64,000 nt of DNA from Pseudomonas caspiana (lineage in GTDB: Bacteria; Pseudomonadota; Gammaproteobacteria; Pseudomonadales; Pseudomonadaceae). Below are positions 35,379 through 41,435 of this stretch, piece after piece (positions within the stretch are counted from its first letter, which is position 1; every line of letters begins with the position of its first letter). The notes below the pieces were generated by a model. That model was given only the letters and a program-made list of their open reading frames with translations. It did not search any database and was not told the origin of the DNA. Position numbers and translations under genes: made by a program. The stretch spans positions 1-64,000 of the forward strand of contig NZ_LOHF01000021.1 of NCBI RefSeq assembly GCF_002158995.1, written 5' to 3'.

Positions 35379-35633
35379 GTCCAAAAGCTACTGGTGGCGC
35401 TGCTGGAAAGGTAAATGATCTTGCGTCAACTAAGGTCAAGTGGGTTGATGAGAATGCAGGTATGAGTTCGCGTACCCTTGATTACAATGACTCAGCAACC
35501 GGTGCTCGCTCCAATCCTGCAACCCAATCTGGCCAAGCTCCTGCGCTAGAAAGAACAATGCGGATGGATCAATAAGGTTGGTTAAATTTGATGGTGTGGA
35601 TGGTGAAGTCTTAGTTGATCGCAAGATTCCGGG
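35378..35633 (+). pseudogene. Orphan nuclease-type toxin fragment starting at a GPKATGG junction
   Basis: The frame starts at GGTCCAAAAG (G-P-K-A-T-G-G-A) and reads KVKWVDENAGMSSRTLDYND...TQSGQAPALER to a TAA at 35573. A frame change near 35550-35565 continues as DGSIRLVKFDGVDGEVLVDRK. The FDG...VLVDRK segment resembles the core of restriction-endonuclease-fold toxins (Tox-REase type). The fragment is cut at about 35633, where a CdiA pretoxin tail begins in another frame. It has no immunity gene of its own beside it. Confidence 0.55.
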
Positions 35634-37154
35634 GTGCTCGACAAGTCCTTTGGCGTTAAAACTGCGGATATATCCAAAGCTACTCACGGTTTCGAACTTG
35701 GAACCGTGGATGACTTTACCAAATTTGCAGGCTATACCGTTGCTCAAGAAGGCTTTAGCGCGGTTGCAAATACCGCAATCAATGGCGGGAGTCTCAAGGA
35801 TAACCTGGCTCAAGTCGCAATCAGCTCTGCAGCCGATGTGTTGACGGCTGGTATTTACAACAAACTGGGATCCCAGTTGGAGTTCTCCGGACTTCCGGCG
35901 AAAGTAGGTGCACACGCCCTGGTTGGCGGGTTGATTGCAGAGTTGGCGGGTGGGGACTTCCGGGTCGGCGCCTTGGCGGCAGGTGCCAATGAAGCGTTTG
36001 TCGCCTCGGTAGGCGACAAGATATTTGCAGAAAACTCTCGCGATCAGTTGCTGGCGATGACCTCTCAACTGATTGGTTTAACGGTCGCTGCGGCAGCGGG
36101 AGGATCTGACAAGGATCAGGCGGTTGCGTCGTGGGTTGCCATGCAGGCGACTAAATACAACAGTCTTGATCACCCGACGGCCGAGAGACTGCTGGATGAA
36201 TTGAAAGCGTGCAGGGCCAATCGCTGTAGCGAAGATCAGCAGCGCAGCCTGATTGCGAGGTACGAGAAAATCTCGGCCGACCGTTCAGCTCTGCTAGCGG
36301 CTTGTCCTACTGCTGAATGTAGGGAGGCTATTCGAGCCAATACGATAGCGTTGGATGATCCCGTCGCCCAAGAGCTGGTGGCTTGGTATCGGCAGCGTGT
36401 TTCGTACGACATGGTCGGTCTGCTGACGGGGGACCCGAGCCAGATCGCAATGCCAGCGCAAGGGTATGATCCTTGGGGGGCAACATATGTAACAGATGAT
36501 CAAATAATACTGGCACTAAATATTCAGCAGAATGCGCTGACACCCGCTCAGCAGGCATATTTAGAAACATGGAATAAAGAAACAGACTGGATGGACCTGG
36601 CTGCAGGGCGCGTGTTGACAGTGGCCGAAAAAGCAGAAAAGATTGTGGCGCTTGGCAACGCGATGCTGACCGAGGGTTGGGGGAAAGCGTCAAGTGGGAA
36701 TAGCGCCTCTGGAAATGGAACTGTTCAAGGCGGGAGCGGTGCTGGTGCAAAAGCAACAGCTACTCCACGCACTCCACTAGCTGGTCCTACTGAAAACTGG
36801 AAAACCTTTGTTAATGCTGAAAAACAGATTCAACTGGAAGCAGGTGCTGGGCAGCGTGTAGATCAAGTTATCAATGAAACTCTATCTGGTAAGAAAAATT
36901 TCACGAGCTCTATGACGCTCACAACCGATGAGGCTCTATCGGCAGGGCAAAAATATCTCGGTCCCGAGTACAGGGAAATCGGTAAGCCCGGCTCTGGGGT
37001 GTTTCACAGTGCTGATGGCACCAAGGAGTTCCGTATCGACTCAGGATCTATATCAGGAGCACACGCTCCGGGAGTTCCGCATGTACATTTCGGAGTTAAA
37101 GACCCTGTGACTGGAAAATATATTTCTAACAATTATGTTCCCTATGCGGACTAG
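35634..37154 (+). CDS. Orphan CdiA pretoxin tail with intact C-terminal toxin
   Basis: A 506-codon frame opened by a GTG without a convincing ribosome site. Residues 1-180 parallel the cdiA pretoxin tail: AINGGSLKDNL, GGLIAELAGGDFRVGALAAGA and ASWVAMQATKYN. A cysteine-bearing helical linker follows (CRANRCSEDQQ, CPTAECREA), then a Ser/Gly/Ala-rich stretch (about 355-385). The toxin domain is about 395-506, with GSGVFHSADGTKEFRID and PGVPHVHFGVKDP; the clustered histidines suggest a metal or general-acid site. Family unknown. Without signal or TPS domain it is a silent donor cassette. Its immunity gene follows at once. Confidence 0.65.
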   Translation: MLDKSFGVKTADISKATHGFELGTVDDFTKFAGYTVAQEGFSAVANTAINGGSLKDNLAQVAISSAADVLTAGIYNKLGSQLEFSGLPAKVGAHALVGGLIAELAGGDFRVGALAAGANEAFVASVGDKIFAENSRDQLLAMTSQLIGLTVAAAAGGSDKDQAVASWVAMQATKYNSLDHPTAERLLDELKACRANRCSEDQQRSLIARYEKISADRSALLAACPTAECREAIRANTIALDDPVAQELVAWYRQRVSYDMVGLLTGDPSQIAMPAQGYDPWGATYVTDDQIILALNIQQNALTPAQQAYLETWNKETDWMDLAAGRVLTVAEKAEKIVALGNAMLTEGWGKASSGNSASGNGTVQGGSGAGAKATATPRTPLAGPTENWKTFVNAEKQIQLEAGAGQRVDQVINETLSGKKNFTSSMTLTTDEALSAGQKYLGPEYREIGKPGSGVFHSADGTKEFRIDSGSISGAHAPGVPHVHFGVKDPVTGKYISNNYVPYAD

Positions 37155-37157
37155 GAT

Positions 37158-37367
37158 ATGGATATGTCTATCATTCGGAAGGGTATTGTTGTCACTGGCG
37201 AATATTCTGGTTGGGAAATTTTTGTTGCGGGCGACCGTGATGGCGACACTGGCGGGTACTATCTTTACTTGAAGAAAAGTAATGTTGAAGGGTTTGACTA
37301 CTGGTTCGAGCATGAGGCAGGGCTTCAGGCTCAGCTAGTTGATTTTGAGGTGAAGTGGATAGTTTAG
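37158..37367 (+). CDS. Immunity protein for the HVHFG toxin
   Basis: A 69-residue protein starting 3 nt after the toxin stop, with AGGAT overlapping the start region (alternative ATG at 37164). It reads as a compact all-beta, aromatic and acidic protein: GEYSGWEIFVAGDRDG, YYLYLKKSN, YWFEHEAG and FEVKWIV. The final motif xFEVKWIV echoes the DFKWV end of the cdiA immunity protein. Function is inferred from position; no named family was recognised. Confidence 0.6.
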   Translation: MDMSIIRKGIVVTGEYSGWEIFVAGDRDGDTGGYYLYLKKSNVEGFDYWFEHEAGLQAQLVDFEVKWIV

Positions 37368-37379
37368 TAAGTTAATTAA

Positions 37380-37848
37380 CATGGCTTTTATTTTGCCGTC
37401 GGTGCAAAAGACGCAGGCAGTGCCACACTTCATGCGGCTGACAATATTCGGTTCTCGCAAAATAGCGTTTCTTTCAATAAAACTGACCGAGTAACGGGTA
37501 CGAATTGCACATACGAAGATTTGGTTAAAAAGCATGCGGACTAATGGTTGGAAAGGTGATCCAGCTGACGTCGTTAAAATGCCTGATGGCAAACTTGCTA
37601 GCATGGATAACACTCTTGGAGTAATACATACGAGGATTGACAAGGCTGTTCTACCTGAGTGGCCAGGGGGCGCAAAATCACCCATAGATACAGTTTTTGA
37701 GATAAAAATACCGGCAGGTACGAAGGTATACATTGGTGAAGTTGGATCTCAAGGCGGGTTCTATGTTGGTGGATCGCAGCAAATTGTTGTCCAGAAGCCT
37801 TGGCTGGTTGACGGAGTTCAGGTGACTAATTCGAGACCATTGAAATGA
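37380..37848 (+). pseudogene. Frameshifted, apparently mosaic toxin module
   Basis: Frame one (37380-37543) reads FAVGAKDAGSATLHAADN and FSQNSVSFNKTDRVTG to a TAA. A run of five A at 37527-37531 (four expected) shifts the frame; the second frame continues SMRTNGWKGDPADVVKMPDG...SMDNT. From LGVIHTRIDKAVLPEWPGG on, the text changes to a different toxin type (FEIKIPAGTKVYIGEVGSQG, FYVGGSQQIVV, NSRPLK). So a remnant of one toxin family (W-x-G-D-P...VKMPDGK...DNT) is joined to the end of another. The stop overlaps the following immunity gene by 4 nt. Confidence 0.55.
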
Positions 37849-38117
37849 AAAATCTTAACGACATTGAAGTAATCCTGACGAGAATGATTGAGCTGCTACG
37901 TATTGGGGCCTTTAATGATTGGGCGATAGCTCTTGAAAAAGTAAAGACGGGTTTTGAATTTGACCCAAAATCTTCACCATCAAAACTGTTGTCAATGTAC
38001 GGGGGGATGGGGTCTCTGAACGATGTTGTCCTCTATAAAGATGGTCAGCCACTAATTTTAGAAAATAATGAATTAGATGGCTTAAGATCGCATCTTTATG
38101 AACTTTGTAAAAAATAG
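37845..38117 (+). CDS. DUF6966-like immunity protein
   Basis: A 90-residue helical protein coupled by a 4-nt overlap to the toxin end before it. The segment YGGMGSLNDVVL, preceded by a W-containing helix (FNDWAIALEKV), matches a small family (DUF6966-like) often seen beside polymorphic toxins. It should protect against the GT-x-V-Y-I-G toxin type whose C-terminus precedes it. It is the last intact immunity gene before a stretch of broken ones. Confidence 0.65.
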   Translation: MKNLNDIEVILTRMIELLRIGAFNDWAIALEKVKTGFEFDPKSSPSKLLSMYGGMGSLNDVVLYKDGQPLILENNELDGLRSHLYELCKK

Positions 38118-38141
38118 TCTGATGGTCCAAAAGGTCTAGGT

Positions 38142-38176
38142 TCAGACCCCGATTGTTATATTGTCAGACCCCGATT
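38142..38176. repeat. Tandem TCAGACCCCGATT repeat after immunity gene
   Basis: TCAGACCCCGATT occurs at 38142-38154 and 38164-38176, 25 bp after an immunity stop and 8 bp after a GGTCCAAAAG junction (38124-38133). The core TCAGA...ATT is the end motif of the 85-bp palindromic elements, so this is probably a related or rearranged copy. Confidence 0.6.
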
Positions 38177-38177
38177 C

Positions 38178-38267
38178 TTTCCCATTTTGGAGAATCAAAA
38201 TCTAGTTAATGAGTGGGTCAAGGATGTACCTGCGGCTCAACAGGATAAGATATTGCTTCTTAGGTGA
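38178..38267 (+). pseudogene. Toxin C-terminal remnant
   Basis: A 29-codon open end (PILENQNLVNEWVKDV, then AAQQDKILLLR) stops 5 nt before the next immunity-like ATG. It follows the GTCAGA repeat directly, as the remnant at 32825 does. Only the last part of a toxin survives. Confidence 0.45.
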
Positions 38268-38272
38268 TTAAG

Positions 38273-38467
38273 ATGGGTATGTATATTTCTATTGACGATA
38301 CAGCTGGTTGGGGTACACATTTTGGCATTTTTGATTGTATTTTTTAGGCTGCGAGAGATAAATTTTCCACCGAGCAGGCCGAGTGTGTGTACAGAATATA
38401 TGATGCGCTATATGCACAGGGGCAGAGTTTTGTGACTCTCGATAAGGTTCGACTCAAATTGCTTTAA
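38273..38467 (+). pseudogene. Immunity gene interrupted by an in-frame TAG
   Basis: ATG at 38273 begins MGMYISIDDTAGWGTHFGIF, then reaches TAG (about 38345). The same frame continues AARDKFSTEQAECVYRIYDALY and ends LKLL at 38467. The continuous reading either side of the stop shows a small helical immunity-type protein of about 64 residues inactivated by a nonsense change. It sits behind a toxin remnant. Confidence 0.5.
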
Positions 38468-38495
38468 TTTATTTTACTAGCATTGTGAAGAGGCT

Positions 38496-38796
38496 ATGAA
38501 TGAGTTTGCAGACTCTGACCGAGGAAGGTATGTTTCTGAAAGGCATGTTGAAGGTATTCTTTGGAATTGGTCTGAAATGCTCCGAATCATGAGAGAGGAT
38601 TCACGCTATGTAGTGGTCAGGTGTTGCACCCTCCGATGAAAAGTACTTTTTGATTGTGGCCGCAGATAACCAAGCACCTAGAGAGTTTTTCTACTACGCC
38701 TACAAGTCAATTTCCCCTGGGATGATTGTCTCTGACGCGATGAGAAGCGCGCCGTTTGGAGTGGTGACTGCCTATGTTGAGTTTCCGGATGAGTAG
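38496..38796 (+). pseudogene. Frameshifted immunity-type gene
   Basis: ATG at 38496 opens NEFADSDRGRYVSERHVEGI and WSEMLRIMREDSRYVVV. One base change of frame near 38622 allows APSDEKYFLIVAADNQ, REFFYYAYKS and the end TAYVEFPDE to 38796. The rejoined product would be about 100 residues, a size and composition like the other immunity genes. It lies 18 bp before palindromic element copy 2. Confidence 0.5.
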
Positions 38797-38814
38797 GTCG
38801 GAGCTAAGTAACGC

Positions 38815-38898
38815 GGGATCAGAAAACGATTTGCTTGTTCATTTTTTATACTTTATTTTTCAAAATGATTAGGTTGTTCTTGATTGTGGTCTGCCCCC
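38815..38898. repeat. 84-bp palindromic element, copy 2
   Basis: The left end GGGATCAGAAAACGATT pairs with the right end, whose reverse complement is GGGGGCAGACCACAATC. Total length is 84 bp against 85 for copy 1. The right 28 bp are nearly identical to copy 1. It lies 18 bp after a broken immunity gene, and short toxin-like scraps follow (for example EHIEFDTFASR before a TAA at about 38940). Confidence 0.7.
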
Positions 38899-39040
38899 AG
38901 TTTCTCTTGAACATATCGAGTTCGATACGTTTGCGTCGCGGTAATAAAATTTTCCGCTAGCCAAATTCCAACTTTCCAGAGATTCAGAATAAAAATGCAG
39001 CAGTCGTTGCAGGTTTGAAATCTTTACTTCTCAGGCCTTA

Positions 39041-40547
39041 GTAAGCACGATCAACAATCGAGGCGATTTAGGCGCCGTTTTCAAGGATGTAACAAGCGGC
39101 GATAGTTTAAAAAAATCTGGCCATCACTGGACTTGCTGCTGGGTTTACGGCTGGGGTGATAAAACCTCAGTTGGCGGAACAACCGAGCCTTACAACGGCC
39201 TGACTAAAGGTTTCGATTTATCAGATTTGAGTGATATTGGCGGCTTCGCCTTACATGCAGGTGCGGAGGGTGTCGCGTCTGGTTCTATCAAAACCGCAAT
39301 CAAAGGTGGCGGTCTAAGCGATAACATCGTTGGAAGTCTGGTGTCTCAAGCAGGTAACGTCGCTGCCGCTATTGGCTTCAATTACATCGACAACGATGTT
39401 CAGCAGCAGAATGTAACAGCCTTGCTTAACAAAGATTTTGCGGGTCAATTGCTTTGGATGGAAGGTGGTCTAGGAAGAGTTGCTTTGCATGCACTTATGG
39501 GCGGAGCCATTTCAACGGCTACGGGTAGTGATTTTGCATCCGGTGCGATTGCCGCAAGGGCAAGCCAAGCGATGGCTGGAGTGCTAGATGATGTATTCCC
39601 TACTCATCCAGAATTTCGCGAGGCAGCTTCACGAATTGTCGGATTGACTGTGGCTGTTCTCGCCGATAAAGACGTTGAAAAAGCGTCTTGGATTGCTCTC
39701 GTTGCTGATCAGTACAACCGACAGCTACGTTCAACTGAGCGAGAAATGGCCAGAGCCCTTGCGGAAAAGAGTGGCGGTAAATTCACTGCGCAGCAGATTG
39801 AGGATCAACTGAGAATCTCCTACATCACTGGTACCGAGATTTATCCCACTAAGTACATGGTGGCTAATAACGCTGGTATCTATGACACCGGCGGGGGATT
39901 GGATTGAACTTGGAAATAGTGGTCTATATGTTCAGAATTTCGCACACGCCGATAAAGACGTCATCGCTTTCATCAAGCAACATATTGATATATTCATGGG
40001 CCGTATATGACTCGAGCAATTATCCGCGCATGCCAGTCGCTTCTGGTAGCAGTAATGGTGCAAGGGATCGACTGATCGACTGATCGGTTATTCGCTAGAC
40101 GAAAATGGAGGTTACAGAGTGCCGGTCGCGATGGATGGGGTTGTTTACACTCCTCGGTACTTTTCTTGTGGGAGTGCTGAGTGTATAGCGAGTGGCGCTA
40201 ATATTGATTTTTCTGATGTAAAAAAGTTGTCGTGGCTAAAGGCAGTAGATGCCAAAGCTATAAGTGATATTGGCTGGATGATGGGTGTGGCTGCGGTGCC
40301 GACAAATGGGGCCGCAGCGACTTTCATCCAACGGGTCTACCGCTGCATCTTTGCTGTCATCCTATTTAAAGGATGATCTCGCAACTGCAGTTGCGAGTGC
40401 TGCGCTGGGTTATTCTTTTGAGGAATTTGCTGTTGCGCGTGGGGTTCCAGAAAAAAAACGGCCAGTCAGATCTCGAATGGTTTGGGTGCAGCAGGGGTAT
40501 GGGATACAATTGCTCAGAAATCTACTGAAATATTTAAGGGCGATTGA
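39041..40547 (+). pseudogene. Third CdiA pretoxin tail with decayed toxin
   Basis: Reads VSTINNRGDLGAVFKDVTSGDSL (compare TINGGGDLGAGLKTAFSADAI in cdiA). A small frame excursion follows, then an open tail: HAGAEGVASGSIKTAIKGGG, LHALMGGAISTATGSDFASG and ASWIALVADQYN to 39907. The toxin part is broken by at least four lesions: a G5 run at 39893, an 8-bp tandem duplication GATCGACT at 40066-40081, an indel near 40320 and an A8 run at 40451-40458. Rejoined, it reads YSLDENGGYRVPV, IGWMMGVAAVP and SNGLGAAGVWDTIAQKSTE. The stop abuts the next immunity start. The partner being a membrane protein suggests a membrane-acting toxin. Confidence 0.65.
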
Positions 40548-40826
40548 GTGTTGAGAGTACTAAAGGAATATTGCCATTTTATCGGTTTCGCCTTACTGGT
40601 TGTCTCACTGTTAGCGAGTTTTATTAGGTTTGATGGGAGTTGGCACCGATTTTTTTCTATGCTGCTAGTCCAGCTGTGGTTTGGTCAAGCTGTATATAAC
40701 TATCTGCGCGGAGGACGTGTAGGTATCGGGCCTGGAAGTTTGGGGGCGGACGCTGATCCAGTGATGAGAGGAGCTCTTGCAGCTTTTGCCTTGTTTGTAC
40801 ATTTTCTCGTATTTGCTCTTTTCTAA
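40548..40826 (+). CDS. Membrane immunity protein for third tail toxin
   Basis: A GTG start lies immediately after the toxin stop. 92 residues with three hydrophobic segments (about 10-28, 33-52 and 73-92), so probably an inner-membrane protein. Membrane immunity proteins usually counter pore-forming or membrane-targeted CDI toxins. Still intact although the toxin is not. Followed by a partial copy of the palindromic element at 40850. Confidence 0.6.
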   Translation: MLRVLKEYCHFIGFALLVVSLLASFIRFDGSWHRFFSMLLVQLWFGQAVYNYLRGGRVGIGPGSLGADADPVMRGALAAFALFVHFLVFALF

Positions 40827-41383
40827 GTCGTTTAAGTCTTCAGGATAATGGGGGCAGATGACTATTGTTTTATCCGTTATTTGATATTTTGATTTTATTT
40901 TCTGTGCAGGGCGGTTGCAGGAATTTCTGTAGGAATAACATTTCTTTAATTCTTTTTGGATATAGATAATCCTCATCGCCCAGCGACCTACATCTGACAG
41001 GCCGCCCCAATCGAGGATTACCAATCGCCACCCAGTGCGCTGACATTAAAGTCAGCAGGCTGCTCCATGGTGTCTCAATCTGTTGGTGAGATCCCACATG
41101 ATCAAATCCGCACCACATTCAGCTACCCCTATACCTTCGCTTCAGTCTCCAAGCTTCAGCCCCCTCACAGTAAAACCAGATGTCAGCACAAAGCGATTTA
41201 GTGTGTTTTGGTAGGGGCGTTTTTCAATGGCGGTGGATGTAAGTCGTTAATTCATCTGATGCATCATCGCGCTCATATCGCGGGCAAGCCTCGCTCCCAC
41301 AGGGAGTTTAAGTTTGCAGAGACATTCCAGAGGTATATCTCAATATTGGGGAGAGTTCGTGGTACAGGCTTTAACCACGACAA
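40827..41383. other. Spacer at right end of CDI region
   Basis: No gene is seen. 40850-40895 resembles the left half of the 85-bp element (GGGGGCAGATGACTATTG). A single REP-like arm (GCGGGCAAGCCTCGCTCCCACA) lies at about 41279-41300 without a partner. The minus-strand frame at 40870-41118 crosses the repeat and lacks coding features. GC content returns to the chromosomal norm here, marking the edge of the toxin region. Confidence 0.5.
40850..40895. repeat. Partial copy 3 of the palindromic element
   Basis: GGGGGCAGATGACTATTGTT aligns with the first half of copy 1 (GGGGTCAGATTACCATTGTT). The right arm is not found. It starts 23 bp after the stop of the membrane immunity gene, the same placement as the other copies. 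Confidence 0.55.
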
Positions 41384-41425
41384 TAAAAAACCCGCTGTCA
41401 CCGTTGAGGTGGCAGCGGGTTTTTG
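41384..41425. terminator. Bidirectional rho-independent terminator downstream of gcd
   Basis: AAAAAACCCGCTGTCACC and GGTGGCAGCGGGTTTTT form a GC-rich stem with a T run on either strand. It lies 11 bp past the gcd stop and is the strongest intrinsic terminator in the window. Confidence 0.9.
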
Positions 41426-41435
41426 CTTTTACTGA

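Noticed and set aside
34796..40547. All frameshifts as sequencing errors
   Set aside because: Some lie in short homopolymers and might be errors, but the 8-bp tandem duplication, the in-frame TAG and missing toxin starts are real decay signals, and flanking cdiA and cdiB are uninterrupted over 8 kb.
40870..41118. Minus-strand 82-codon frame at the CDI region edge
   Set aside because: Crosses the partial palindromic element; no ribosome site, start context or family.
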